Of a stretch of DNA of 64,000 nt, positions 24,637-34,227 are shown in pieces (the stretch's first letter is position 1; each line of letters starts with the position of its first letter). The translations under genes were made by a program, and so were the position numbers. The notes beneath the pieces are model-generated. The model saw only the letters and a program-made list of their open reading frames with translations, was not told the DNA's origin and did not search any database. The DNA comes from an uncultured Acidobacteriota bacterium (GTDB taxonomy: Bacteria > Acidobacteriota > Terriglobia > Terriglobales > Acidobacteriaceae): NCBI GenBank assembly GCA_903873705.1, contig CAIQPK010000003.1:1-64000 (forward strand), given 5' to 3'.

Positions 24637-27294
24637 ATGATTCGAATTCCGGGATCGACTTACCGGCTCCAACTGCATAAGGGATTTACCTTCGACGATG
24701 CCAGCGCTATCGCCGATTACCTGAAGGCACTCGGGATCACCCACGTGTACAGCTCGCCTTACCTGCAGGCCGCGCCAGACAGCATGCATGGGTACGATGT
24801 TGTCGATCATCGTAAAGTGAATGAAGAACTGGGTGGCTCCGCGGGGCACGAGCGCTTTTGTCAGCGGCTGGGTGAAGTGGGCATGGGACAGGTGCTGGAC
24901 ATCGTGCCTAACCACATGAGCCTGGGCGAGCAGAATCGTTACTGGTGGGATGTCCTCGAAAACGGAACAAGCAGCCGCTATGCGAGCTTTTTCGACATTG
25001 ACTGGAATTCAGCTGAAGAGCGTCTCCGTGACAAGGTGCTTGTGCCGATCCTCGGCGATCAGTACGGGCGGGTTTTGAAATCGGGTGGAATCAAGGTATT
25101 GCGGCAGGGCAATGTCTTCACCGTGGAAGCGGCAGGACAGGCGCTGCCGGTAGTGCCACAGAGTCTGCCGACAATCCTTGGACGCGCCGCCGACAGCGCC
25201 CGCAGCGATACGCTGAGCTTTCTCGCTGCGAGTTATGGTCGCCTGCCCGTGCCCGACATGACGGACCGGCGCACGGTGCTGGCGCGTCATCGCGACAAGG
25301 TGGTGCTGGACCGCTTGCTGGAGCGGCTTTGCGCGGAAGAGAAGGATGTGTGCGCAGCGATCGATCGCATGATTATTGATCTGAACGGCAACACCGATGC
25401 GCTGGATGATTTCCTCAATCAGCAGAATTATCGGCTGGCCTACTGGAAGACGGCGGATCAGCAACTCGGATATAGACGATTCTTCGATGTAAATACGCTG
25501 ATAGGCCTGCGGGTCGAGCGGGATTACGTGTTTGAAGAAACGCACGCGCTGATCCTGAAGTGGCTGAAGCAGGGTGTGCTGGATGGGGTGCGCGTCGACC
25601 ATCCGGATGGTTTGCGCGACCCGCTTCAGTACTTTCAGCGCCTGCGGGAACGGGCGCCGGACGCGTATATCGTTGGCGAAAAAATCCTCGCACGTGGAGA
25701 GTTTCTTCGCGAAGACTGGCCGATTGAGGGCACCAGTGGCTACGACTTTCTAAATATGGCCATCGGCCTCCTGGTGGAGCCGGAAGGCCTGCGGCGATTG
25801 GGCAAGATCTATCACAGCTTTACAGGCGATGACGTCAACTTCGCGGCGATCGCGCATGACAAGAAGCTCACCGTCGAGCAGGAGGGGCTGGGAAGCGACG
25901 TCAATCGCCTGACGAACCTGTTTGTCGATATCTGTGAGTGCAATCGTGAGCAGAGAGATTTTACGCGGGCTGAAGTCAGGCGCTCGATTCGTGAAGTGGC
26001 GGGATGCTTCGAGATTTATCGCTCCTACGTTGTATCCGACCGGGACGAAATCACGGATGAGGACCGCGACGTTATCGAGCGGGCAACGCAGAAGGCGAAG
26101 GAGAGGCGCCCGGACATCGATGGCGCACTGTTCGACTTCATGCGTGATGTGTTGACGTTGAAGGTGCGCGGCAAGAAAGAGAGTGAGTTCGTTGCACGCT
26201 TTCAACAATTCACCAGCCCGGTGATGGCGAAGGGTGTTGAAGACACGGCGTTCTACTGCTTCAATCGATTGACCGCGTTGAACGAAGTAGGCGGGGACCC
26301 GGGTCGTGACGGGGTCACGTTGGAAGAGTTTCACAATTACAACGTCACCATGCAGCGTACGCATCCGGGGGCGATGCTCACGCTGAGTACGCATGACACC
26401 AAGCGAAGCGATGACGTGCGTGCACGGCTCGCGGTGCTGTCGGAGATACCGAAAGAGTTTGGCAAAACAGTGACGACGTGGTCGAAACGCAACGCCAGGC
26501 GGCGCCGCGGTAGATGGCCGGATAAGAGCACCGAGTGGTTTCTGTACCAGACGATGATCGGCGCATGGCCCATTGATGCAGAGCGATTGAAACAGTACAT
26601 GCAGAAGGCGATGCGCGAGGCGAAGAGGCACACCAGCTGGGTGGCCAACAACCAGGAGTATGAGAATGCGCTAAATGGCTACATTGACGCGCTGTTCGCG
26701 GATGTTGAGTTCCTGGGCGAGGTAGATGCGTTCGTCGACAAGCTTCGCCATGCTGGGCGCGTCAACTCGCTGACGCAGACATTGATGAAGCACACCGCGC
26801 CGGGTGTCCCGGATTTGTACCAGGGCAGCGAGTTGTGGGACCTGTCGCTGGTTGATCCGGATAATCGGCGCCCGGTGGATTATCACCTGCGGCGAAAAAT
26901 GCTGGCTGAAGCCAGGAATCTTGATGCCCAGGGTGCGATGGCGCGTATCGAAGAGGGCATGCCGAAGCTCTGGCTGATCGAGCGCCTCTTGCGCCTGCGG
27001 CAGCAACATCCCGAGTGGTTCGGAAAGGACGCGGCGTACTCGCCGATTCTGGCCAGGGGAGAAAGCGCTGCGCACGTAGTGGCGTTTCTGCGTGGAGAAA
27101 ATGTGGTGTCAGTGGGGGCGCGTTGGGCGGTGAAACTCGGCGCGCATTGGGGTGACACCTCCTTGCATCTACCGGATGGCATCTGGCGAAATGGGCTGAC
27201 CGACGAGCGTATCGACGGCGTCGAAGTGCGCGTTGATGCGCTGCTGGAGCGCTTTCCGGTGGCTCTACTAGTCCGCGAGGTATCAGTAAGTTGA
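24637..27294 (+). CDS. treY: Maltooligosyltrehalose synthase
   Basis: GH13_26 enzyme that turns the reducing end of maltooligosaccharides into a trehalosyl unit. 885 residues, start ATG after GCAGGAAG. Motifs: GSTYRLQLHKGF (start), HVYSSPYLQA, VLDIVPNHM, the nucleophile region GVRVDHPDGLRDP (about 318), VGEKIL (acid) and LSTHDTKRSDDVRARL (about 590). The length is within the TreY range. It is followed after 18 bases by treZ, its metabolic partner. Confidence 0.95.
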   Translation: MIRIPGSTYRLQLHKGFTFDDASAIADYLKALGITHVYSSPYLQAAPDSMHGYDVVDHRKVNEELGGSAGHERFCQRLGEVGMGQVLDIVPNHMSLGEQNRYWWDVLENGTSSRYASFFDIDWNSAEERLRDKVLVPILGDQYGRVLKSGGIKVLRQGNVFTVEAAGQALPVVPQSLPTILGRAADSARSDTLSFLAASYGRLPVPDMTDRRTVLARHRDKVVLDRLLERLCAEEKDVCAAIDRMIIDLNGNTDALDDFLNQQNYRLAYWKTADQQLGYRRFFDVNTLIGLRVERDYVFEETHALILKWLKQGVLDGVRVDHPDGLRDPLQYFQRLRERAPDAYIVGEKILARGEFLREDWPIEGTSGYDFLNMAIGLLVEPEGLRRLGKIYHSFTGDDVNFAAIAHDKKLTVEQEGLGSDVNRLTNLFVDICECNREQRDFTRAEVRRSIREVAGCFEIYRSYVVSDRDEITDEDRDVIERATQKAKERRPDIDGALFDFMRDVLTLKVRGKKESEFVARFQQFTSPVMAKGVEDTAFYCFNRLTALNEVGGDPGRDGVTLEEFHNYNVTMQRTHPGAMLTLSTHDTKRSDDVRARLAVLSEIPKEFGKTVTTWSKRNARRRRGRWPDKSTEWFLYQTMIGAWPIDAERLKQYMQKAMREAKRHTSWVANNQEYENALNGYIDALFADVEFLGEVDAFVDKLRHAGRVNSLTQTLMKHTAPGVPDLYQGSELWDLSLVDPDNRRPVDYHLRRKMLAEARNLDAQGAMARIEEGMPKLWLIERLLRLRQQHPEWFGKDAAYSPILARGESAAHVVAFLRGENVVSVGARWAVKLGAHWGDTSLHLPDGIWRNGLTDERIDGVEVRVDALLERFPVALLVREVSVS

Positions 27295-27312
27295 AAACGT
27301 GGGGGGGACAGA

Positions 27313-29079
27313 ATGCATAAGTTTGGAGTTTGGGCGCCGCGGGCGCAGAAGATGTCGTTGAAGCTGGTGGATCGCATCGCAACGATGAAAGGACCGAATA
27401 AGCGTGGCTGGTGGACGCTCGAAGTAGATGACGCCGGGTGTGGGGACCGTTACGCGTTTCTTATTGATGACGACCCCACGGCATATCCTGACCCGCGCAG
27501 TATGAATCAGCCGGACGGTGTGCACGCCATGTCGCGGTTGTACGACCACAGCCTGTTTGAATGGAAAGACCAGCTGTGGCGCGGATCGCCGAAAACGGGG
27601 GCGGTATTATACGAAGTTCACATTGGCACGTTCAGTAAAGAGGGCACGTTCGATGGGGCGATTCCTCATCTCGACTATCTTGCCGATCTCGGCATCACGC
27701 ACATTGAACTAATGCCCGTGAATGAGTTTGCCGGACGGCGGGGATGGGGTTACGACGGCGTGGCATTGTTTGCTGCCCACGAGCCTTATGGCGGGCCGGA
27801 CGGGCTGAAGCGCTTCGTTGATGCGTGCCATGCCAAGGGCTTAAGCGTCATACTCGACGTCGTCTTCAACCACTTTGGGCCGGTCGGCAATTACACCAAC
27901 AAGTTCGGACCTTATCTCACAGAGAAACATAAGACGCCCTGGGGCGACGCGGTCAATCTGGATGAAGGCGGAAGCGATGAAGTCCGGCGCTTCTTCGTCG
28001 ACTGTGCACTGATGTGGCTGCGCGACTATCACTGCGATGGATTGCGCTTTGACGCCGTGCACGAGTTCATCGACCGTTCCGCTGTGCACTTTATGGAGCA
28101 GCTCTCAGAGGAAGTAGAACGGTTGAGCGCGACGCTGGGCCGAGAGTTTTATCTGATCGCCGAAAGCGATTTGAATGATCCGCGCGTTGTGCGTCCGCGC
28201 GAAGCTCAGGGCTACGGGATGGATTCGCAGTGGAGCGATGACTTTCATCACTCGCTGTTCACCATCCTCTATACAAAGGAGCCGGGCCGCGGCTACTACG
28301 ACGACTTTGGATCGATGGACGATCTGCATAAGTCCTTGAAGCACGCCTACGTCTACGACGGAAAGTACTCGATCTATCGGAAGCGCAGGCACGGACGTCC
28401 TGTCGAAGCCTTGTCGGCGCACCACTTCATTCACTTCGATCAGAACCACGACCAGGTGGGAAATCGCGCGATGGGAGAGCGCCTTGAACACTTGTGTGGC
28501 ATCGACAAGGCCAAGGTAGCTATCGGCGTCGTGCTGATGGCGCCGTACGTCCCAATGCTGTTCATGGGCGAAGAGTGGGCGACAAGCTCGCCCTTTCTCT
28601 ACTTCGCGGATCATGAAGACGAAGAGATGCGCGTGCTGGTTGCTGAGGGACGCAAGCGCGACTTTGCGCAGTTCTTCGGAGATGAAGTTCCCAATCCTGA
28701 GGACATGGAGACGTTCAACAAGTCAAAGCTCAACTGGGACGAGATCGGTGAAGGCAAGCACGCGGAGATGCTGGCATGGACCACGGCGCTCATCAAGCTG
28801 CGCCGGTGTACAGTTGCGCTCAACGACGGCAGCATGCATCACCTTATGGTCTCCACCGATACCTTGCGGAAAACGCTGATCATGCAACGCGAAGAAGCGC
28901 GCATCCTGGTGAACTTCGGGGAGCAGCCGTACAGCTTCGATCTCCTGGCTGGCGAGAAGCTATGCCTCGTTTCGCGCGATGAAGTCACCGTGAAAGACAA
29001 TGCCATCGCGTTGCCGGCAATGACACTCGCCGTGCTGATGTCGACAACGGAAGAGATGGAAGATCGGCTGGTGCACTAG
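27313..29079 (+). CDS. treZ: Malto-oligosyltrehalose trehalohydrolase
   Basis: GH13_10 enzyme releasing free trehalose from the product of TreY. 588 residues: N-terminal carbohydrate-binding-like domain (MHKFGVWAPRA), LYEVHIGTFSKEGTF (about 97), ILDVVFNHFG, nucleophile in GLRFDAVHEF (about 242), FYLIAESDLNDPRVV (TreZ signature, acid Glu) and FDQNHDQVGNRA. GGGGGG before the ATG serves as ribosome binding site. Located between treY and the NUDIX gene, same direction. Confidence 0.95.
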   Translation: MHKFGVWAPRAQKMSLKLVDRIATMKGPNKRGWWTLEVDDAGCGDRYAFLIDDDPTAYPDPRSMNQPDGVHAMSRLYDHSLFEWKDQLWRGSPKTGAVLYEVHIGTFSKEGTFDGAIPHLDYLADLGITHIELMPVNEFAGRRGWGYDGVALFAAHEPYGGPDGLKRFVDACHAKGLSVILDVVFNHFGPVGNYTNKFGPYLTEKHKTPWGDAVNLDEGGSDEVRRFFVDCALMWLRDYHCDGLRFDAVHEFIDRSAVHFMEQLSEEVERLSATLGREFYLIAESDLNDPRVVRPREAQGYGMDSQWSDDFHHSLFTILYTKEPGRGYYDDFGSMDDLHKSLKHAYVYDGKYSIYRKRRHGRPVEALSAHHFIHFDQNHDQVGNRAMGERLEHLCGIDKAKVAIGVVLMAPYVPMLFMGEEWATSSPFLYFADHEDEEMRVLVAEGRKRDFAQFFGDEVPNPEDMETFNKSKLNWDEIGEGKHAEMLAWTTALIKLRRCTVALNDGSMHHLMVSTDTLRKTLIMQREEARILVNFGEQPYSFDLLAGEKLCLVSRDEVTVKDNAIALPAMTLAVLMSTTEEMEDRLVH

Positions 29080-29111
29080 GACCGGCTGCGATAATGGGGC
29101 CGGAGGACACC

Positions 29112-29666
29112 GTGTCGATCAAGACGATCAGCAGCCGTGAGGTGTATCGCAATGCCTGGGCCAGCCTGCGTGAGGACATCATTGAACGCGATGGCAAGCC
29201 GGGGGTTTATGGCGTTCTGGATAAAGATCCCGCGTCCATCATCATTCCGCTCGAGCGCACGAATGAAGGCGATTTCGTATGGCTGGTCAGGCAGTTTCGC
29301 TACACCGTGCAGGGGACATACTTCGAACTCCCACAGGGCGGCTGGGAAATGGCGAATGTAGAGTCGGAGGAAGTGGCGCGCGGTGAGCTGCGTGAAGAAA
29401 CCGGCCTACGGGCGCAGCGGTTCACGCATCTGACTGACCTTTGGATTGCCTATGGCGCCATGCGGCAACGGCATTCGGTATACCTGGCTGAGGGGCTGAC
29501 GCAGGGCAAGACCGACCGCGATCCGGAAGAACACGATATGACGGTGCATCGCGTCCCGGTGGCGGAGTTTGAGGCGATGCTGCTGGATGGCCGCGTGATG
29601 GACAATTGCACGGCGGCGGCCTGGGGCGTCTATCTGGTCTCCCAGCGACGGCTGGCACGACCATAA
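29112..29666 (+). CDS. NUDIX hydrolase (ADP-sugar pyrophosphatase-like)
   Basis: About 184 residues. I take the GTG at 29112 because GGAGG lies 7 bases before it; an in-frame ATG at 29094 would add six residues but has no ribosome binding site. The NUDIX box runs from PQGGWEMA to ARGELREETGL (about 80-105). The Glu residues that bind Mg are present but the Arg that normally precedes the first Glu (RExxEExG) is Gly. The upstream FVWLVRQFRY and FELPQGG segments resemble ADP-ribose/ADP-glucose pyrophosphatases. In this operon a role in ADP-glucose turnover is plausible. Confidence 0.8.
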   Translation: MSIKTISSREVYRNAWASLREDIIERDGKPGVYGVLDKDPASIIIPLERTNEGDFVWLVRQFRYTVQGTYFELPQGGWEMANVESEEVARGELREETGLRAQRFTHLTDLWIAYGAMRQRHSVYLAEGLTQGKTDRDPEEHDMTVHRVPVAEFEAMLLDGRVMDNCTAAAWGVYLVSQRRLARP

Positions 29667-29713
29667 GGCCCGCCCCCCAATATCCTGAAACTCCGAACCG
29701 GACGCAACCTAGC

Positions 29714-31306
29714 CTACTTCTTGGCCGCGGATCTGGCATTTTGCGTTAACAGCACGCATGCGAAGTTATTCGCTTCGTCGCTGCTTCCCTTGCCATTCCA
29801 GCGCGCGACCTTCGGGTAGACGCACAGCGGCCGCGTACGCACCACCTGCCCCTTCACCACACGCGACGCGATCACCTTCTCCGGTGCCTTCCCTTCCTCC
29901 ACCCACGTCTTCAGCGCGGGCATCATGTCGAAGTCCGTTGTTCCTGGCCCGCCCAGGCAATGCCCCATCCCCGGCACCGTAAAAAACCGCACCGACTCCT
30001 TCGACCGCTCGCCTCCCATCCGCTTCTCAATGGCGTCGTAGTACTCAATCACATCGTCAGCCGGCAGGATCGGATCGACCAGCCCCGTAAACATGATCAG
30101 CTTCCCCTTATGTCCCGTAAACGCGCTGAGATCCGTCCCGTGCGCAGCCAGGAATCCCATCTTCTTGTCCGCAAAATCGATGTCCTTATCGAAGTCGAAG
30201 CTCTTCCAATCCCACTCCGGGTTATCGAACACGAAGTACTTGAAAAAATCTGACCGCCGCGGCGTCGCAATGTTCACCAGCTGCGACCACCCTGAGTTTT
30301 GCGCAGCGCCCCAACCCTCCGACCCGATCGACCACCCCGGAAAAATCATCTCCCCGGTCCGCGGATGCCGCAGCCCGGCATACACCTTCTTCACCGCGTC
30401 CACCTGCGCCTGCGTCAGGCACGACGCATCTTCGCCCGCCTTGCAAAGCAGCTGCTTCGGATCAAAGTCGCAGCGGTGCGGATCGTCGATAACGCCATCC
30501 TCCACGCCGTCTAGCTTGTCGCACTTCGCCACGGCAACCTTCGTAATCATCTGCAGCGTGGCGCTCGGCAGTAGACTCTTGCCGTCCGCACTGTGCGTCG
30601 CAATCCACGCCGCCAGGTAGCCGTCGATCTCATGCACCCGGTCCCCTGCCGGATTGCCGGCAATCACACCGTCATAGTCATTCGGATACCGCAAGACCTC
30701 CATCATGCTCTGATGCCCGGCAGTCGCGCAGCCGTTGAAGTACGACTTCTCCGGAAACTTCCCCATCGCGTTCCGAACAATCAGCTTCGCCGTCTCGGTC
30801 ATCACATGCATGCTGCGATAACCCCAGTCCACGATCTTCTCGGGATGCCCCTTGGCAAAGATAAGTTCATCACCCTTGTGCCCGGTATCGGTACTGGCAG
30901 TCGCATAGCCCTGGTCCAATGCGAGCGCCATAGCCTGGTAACTGATCTCTCCCGAAAATCCCCCCGTACCCACACCCTCAAAGCGCCCGTTCCACGCCTG
31001 ACTCGGCGGTATCCAAACCTCAAAATGAATATCCGAGTCGCTGGTTGGCCGCGCTACACCGACTACCCGGCAAAACGCCGGTAGCTTCACGTACACCGTT
31101 GGCTCCACCACCGTAGTCGAAGCAATGGTTCCGGGAATCGGAAATTCACCCGCCGGAACAAGAGTAGAAGACTCTATGGCCACGTCGTGAATCGTCATGG
31201 CCTTCAATTTCGCGCAGGGCGTTCCCTCGGCGTGGGCCGCCAGACTCAAGCAAACCGCACCCATCGTTATTAGTCCTGCCGTGTAAATCCGGGTAAGCAC
31301 CGTCAA
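29714..31306 (-). CDS. Tannase/feruloyl-esterase family protein with Ser replaced by Ala
   Basis: 530 residues, exported (signal peptide 1-26, ending SLAAHAEG). Start is TTG 31306 with GAGGAG six bases upstream. The fold markers of PF07519 are clear: WNGRFEGVGTGGF (about 105), YDGVIAGNPA (about 213), GLVDPILPADD (catalytic Asp region, about 413) and PGMGHCLGG (catalytic His). The nucleophile elbow, normally G-C-S-T-G-G, reads NGCATAGHQ here (about 193), so the catalytic Ser is Ala while both Cys of the CS-D-HC disulfide are kept. It may be a binding protein or an inactive relative. Confidence 0.85.
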   Translation of the reverse strand: MTVLTRIYTAGLITMGAVCLSLAAHAEGTPCAKLKAMTIHDVAIESSTLVPAGEFPIPGTIASTTVVEPTVYVKLPAFCRVVGVARPTSDSDIHFEVWIPPSQAWNGRFEGVGTGGFSGEISYQAMALALDQGYATASTDTGHKGDELIFAKGHPEKIVDWGYRSMHVMTETAKLIVRNAMGKFPEKSYFNGCATAGHQSMMEVLRYPNDYDGVIAGNPAGDRVHEIDGYLAAWIATHSADGKSLLPSATLQMITKVAVAKCDKLDGVEDGVIDDPHRCDFDPKQLLCKAGEDASCLTQAQVDAVKKVYAGLRHPRTGEMIFPGWSIGSEGWGAAQNSGWSQLVNIATPRRSDFFKYFVFDNPEWDWKSFDFDKDIDFADKKMGFLAAHGTDLSAFTGHKGKLIMFTGLVDPILPADDVIEYYDAIEKRMGGERSKESVRFFTVPGMGHCLGGPGTTDFDMMPALKTWVEEGKAPEKVIASRVVKGQVVRTRPLCVYPKVARWNGKGSSDEANNFACVLLTQNARSAAKK

Positions 31307-31866
31307 GCACCGCTCCTCATCTGTAACTCATATTCAGTTAGTCGTCAGTAAGACGCTAAGTGTATCCCAGCAAAAGACCCTGGCTCCATTTCGCAATGAG
31401 TTATAGCTGTCGTACTTTACGAAGTCCGGTACTTCCACAACATCATCCTTGTGCAGTCTCCTCACATCTGCGTACAATTCGGCGGCAATTTCAACCAGCA
31501 TGGATACCGCCACGAGTTCCAGTTTCGGAGAGAAATTGCCGGCCCGTCCTCGCACCACCAGAGCACTTTTTTTTGACCATTCGGCCAGCCCGCGCAACCT
31601 TCAGGCACTACGGTCTTTCTTCCGGGTAATCCGTTGCAGTGAACCGCTGCTGAACCAACCGGCCACGCGTGAAATGCGCGTGGACAGGCCCGATGCGCCA
31701 GTAAGCGCACCATTATCCCGGGAGCGAAGCCACTCCATCGCTCTCACGCCCATAACCGTTCGCCGCCTGGCTGGGCTGCAAATGGCACTTGCCTGCCGCC
31801 AACCAGGACGCTACACCGTTTGACCGACTGCACAAATTCAATCGCTGCACGCAACAGAGGAGACCG
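31307..31866. other. 560-bp intergenic region, no supported gene
   Basis: Separates the leftward tannase-like gene from the rightward MmgE/PrpD gene. Short open frames exist on both strands but none has a ribosome binding site together with a recognisable protein. A homopolymer T8 at 31566-31573 is the only striking local feature. Presumably holds the two divergent promoters. Confidence 0.4.
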
Positions 31867-33492
31867 ATGAAGACAGAAACAGAAGTGCTCAATCAAGACC
31901 ACCTGAAGCAGGATGAGGCACCGTTCCGCCTCGACCGCCGCGAACTCATGAAGCTAGGCGCCGGCGCTGCCGGCCTCGCCGCCCTCGCCGCTGCACCCGC
32001 TGCCGCCCAGGAAGGCGGTCGCAGAGAGGCCGAAGCTCCCCCCGCTCCCGGATCCATGCGCCTCCCCGGCGCCATCGCTCCATTCACCGGCCCCGGATAC
32101 AAGAACACCTACAACCGCCTCGGCGCCAACGGTCCCATGGACGACACCACCGCCAAAATCGTCAAGTACGTCGCCAGCTTCAAGGATTCCGACGTCACAG
32201 CCGCTTCCAAAAAGCAGTTCGACCGCACCATGCTCGACTCCATGGCCTCCGTCATCGCCGGCTTCGAAGAAGACGGCCCCCGCCTCGCCGCCAAGATTGC
32301 CCGCCTGTCACCCCCCGGCAAGGAAAAGTGCACCGTCCTCGGCTACAACATCGCCACTACCCCGGAGCTGGCCACCTTCGCCAACGGCTGCCTCATCCGC
32401 GAAGTCGACTTCGACGACACGGAAAACGGCGGCCATTACAGCACCGTCATCCCCGCCGCGCTCGCCGTCGGTGAGGCCCTGCACTGCTCCGGCGCACAGG
32501 TGATGGCCGCCATCACCATCGCGTATGAGCTGCAGGCCGTCTCCGTCGGCGGCGAACCCGTCGTCGCCGCGGTCGCTGCCGGTCGCCTCATGGGTCTCGA
32601 CGAGGACCGCATGGCCAACGCCATCACCCTCGCCCTCACCCCCCACGTCGCGCTCAACAAGGGCGTTGGCGCCCTCTCCATGTGGAAGGGCATGCGCAGC
32701 GCCGAGTCCGCCAAGTGCGGTGTCTGGGCCGCGATCATGGCTCGCGAAGGCGTAACCGGTCCGCCCCAGCCGTACGAAGGCCGCGGTGGCTACTGGTCCT
32801 ACGTCGGGGCCAACGGCCGTGGCATGCAGCGCAACGGCATGGCCCGTCCCTTCACCCTCCCCGTCAATGCCGACAGCCAGGTCATCCAGTTCAACTGGTT
32901 CAAGCGCCGTCCCGCCGAAGCCTCATCGCAGGGCATCCTCTACGTCATGCCCGAGATCCGCGCCTTCGTAAAGCCCAACGAGATCGCCCACATCCACTGG
33001 GACACCTCCTACGGCAACTGGGAAGAAATCTGCGACCCGCCCAAGTGGGACCCCCGCAATCGCCAGACCGCAGACCACAGCCTCCCCTACATCGTTGCCC
33101 GCGCCATCATGGACGGCGACGTTTACATGGACTCCTTCACCGAGGACAAGTACATGGACCCCGTCGCGCGCGGCATCATGGACAAAACCACCATGGCCGG
33201 CGTCAACGGCTGGTCCGGAAACGGCACCGGCCGCCTCACCATCACCAAGACCAACGGCGAAGTCAAAGTATGGGAAACCTACGATGGCCGCCGCACCCTC
33301 GACAACTCCGACTATCCCTCCCTCACCGAGCAGGAGCTGCGCGCCAAATTCGACCGCGCCGCTGCCTTCAAGAAGGTCACCAACGCCCAACGCGACCAGG
33401 CCTTCAAAGTGTGGGGCGACCTCAGCTCACTCTCCGACATCGGCATCGCGATGAAGCAGATGGCCACCTTCGGCCAACCCAAACCGCTCTAA
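31867..33492 (+). CDS. Tat-exported MmgE/PrpD family protein
   Basis: 541 residues from ATG 31867 (AGAGGAG upstream). Residues 1-48 form a twin-arginine signal (DRRELMKLGAGAAGLAAL, then APAAAQ). The body is an MmgE/PrpD all-helical fold: CTVLGYN, NGCLIREVDFDD (about 175), GHYSTVIPAALAVGEAL and ALSMWKGMRSA. Known members are cytosolic 2-methylcitrate dehydratases or aconitate-decarboxylase relatives, so export is unusual. The next gene begins 18 bases downstream and is probably co-transcribed. The substrate is unknown. Confidence 0.85.
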   Translation: MKTETEVLNQDHLKQDEAPFRLDRRELMKLGAGAAGLAALAAAPAAAQEGGRREAEAPPAPGSMRLPGAIAPFTGPGYKNTYNRLGANGPMDDTTAKIVKYVASFKDSDVTAASKKQFDRTMLDSMASVIAGFEEDGPRLAAKIARLSPPGKEKCTVLGYNIATTPELATFANGCLIREVDFDDTENGGHYSTVIPAALAVGEALHCSGAQVMAAITIAYELQAVSVGGEPVVAAVAAGRLMGLDEDRMANAITLALTPHVALNKGVGALSMWKGMRSAESAKCGVWAAIMAREGVTGPPQPYEGRGGYWSYVGANGRGMQRNGMARPFTLPVNADSQVIQFNWFKRRPAEASSQGILYVMPEIRAFVKPNEIAHIHWDTSYGNWEEICDPPKWDPRNRQTADHSLPYIVARAIMDGDVYMDSFTEDKYMDPVARGIMDKTTMAGVNGWSGNGTGRLTITKTNGEVKVWETYDGRRTLDNSDYPSLTEQELRAKFDRAAAFKKVTNAQRDQAFKVWGDLSSLSDIGIAMKQMATFGQPKPL

Positions 33493-33510
33493 TCAACCGA
33501 AAGGATCTTC

Positions 33511-33864
33511 ATGTTGAAATCCGTAATTGACTTCGTATCCGGCTTCGGCTCAGCAGCGCCGGGCTCTTCCCAGACCGTCACCGGCAAGGTCGTGGCCATC
33601 TCCTACTACGGCACCAACCAGATGCGCCGTGGTGGCGGTCTCGACCAGGACCTCGCCGCCGCGCGCGCCTCGGTAAAGTGGGAAGGCATGCCCGCCGGCA
33701 TCGTCACCTCCGACGGCAAGGCCTACCAGATCGTCGGCGGCCTCGCCGCAAACAACAACGCCAAAATCATCGACTGGCTCGGCAAGACCGCGACCATCAC
33801 CGGTGACGTCTCAGAGCAGCACGGCATGATGTGTATCTCATCCGACTCCGCCAGCGCTGCCTGA
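33511..33864 (+). CDS. Small protein linked to the exported PrpD gene
   Basis: 117 residues, ATG 33511 behind AAAGGA. The middle (TVTGKVVAISYYGTN, then GIVTSDGKAYQIVGGLA and KTATITGDVSEQ) has the look of a small beta-barrel such as an OB fold. There is no clear cleavable signal. The gene is closed by a strong terminator 24 bases after the stop, so it forms a two-gene unit with the PrpD protein. I recognise no family. Confidence 0.7.
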   Translation: MLKSVIDFVSGFGSAAPGSSQTVTGKVVAISYYGTNQMRRGGGLDQDLAAARASVKWEGMPAGIVTSDGKAYQIVGGLAANNNAKIIDWLGKTATITGDVSEQHGMMCISSDSASAA

Positions 33865-33887
33865 AATCCACCGCCTTCACAGCACCT

Positions 33888-33923
33888 CGCCCGGCCGGGC
33901 TACCCTCGGCCGGGCGATTTTTC
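33888..33923 (+). terminator. Intrinsic terminator of the PrpD unit
   Basis: CGCCCGGCCG (33888-33897) pairs perfectly with CGGCCGGGCG (33907-33916) around a 9-nt loop and is followed by ATTTTTCTT. Confidence 0.85.
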
Positions 33924-34134
33924 TTACCCCCTTCAATCAAGCAAGCGCAAGCCACCAGGCACACGCCGTTACACTCCGTGAAACTCTCCATGCAACGCAG
34001 CCGCAACGTCACTTCAGCGGCCCACCGCGTAAATACCCCCGCTTCCTGACTCATTCTTCAGGCCTTCGCAGTCACCCAGCATGCACCCCATCCACCGCAC
34101 GCTTCAGTAACGCTGAATTATTTCTATAACTCCG

Positions 34135-34163
34135 TTGACAACGTTACATCAGCCCTATATACC
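34135..34163 (+). promoter_or_regulatory. Sigma-70-type promoter for the YVTN gene
   Basis: TTGACA (34135-34140) and TATACC (34158-34163) are separated by 17 bases, in an AT-rich patch 65 bases upstream of the ATG. It is the best vegetative promoter match I noticed in the window. Confidence 0.65.
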
Positions 34164-34227
34164 GGTTGGGCTCTCCAAGTCACCCCTGTAACGGTTCCGG
34201 ACGCGGACAGCAATCCTTTTGAGGACT

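Noticed and set aside
31334-31597. 87-codon - strand frame in the gap before the PrpD gene
   Set aside because: TTG start, no ribosome binding site, no recognisable motif; noncoding DNA is the simpler reading.
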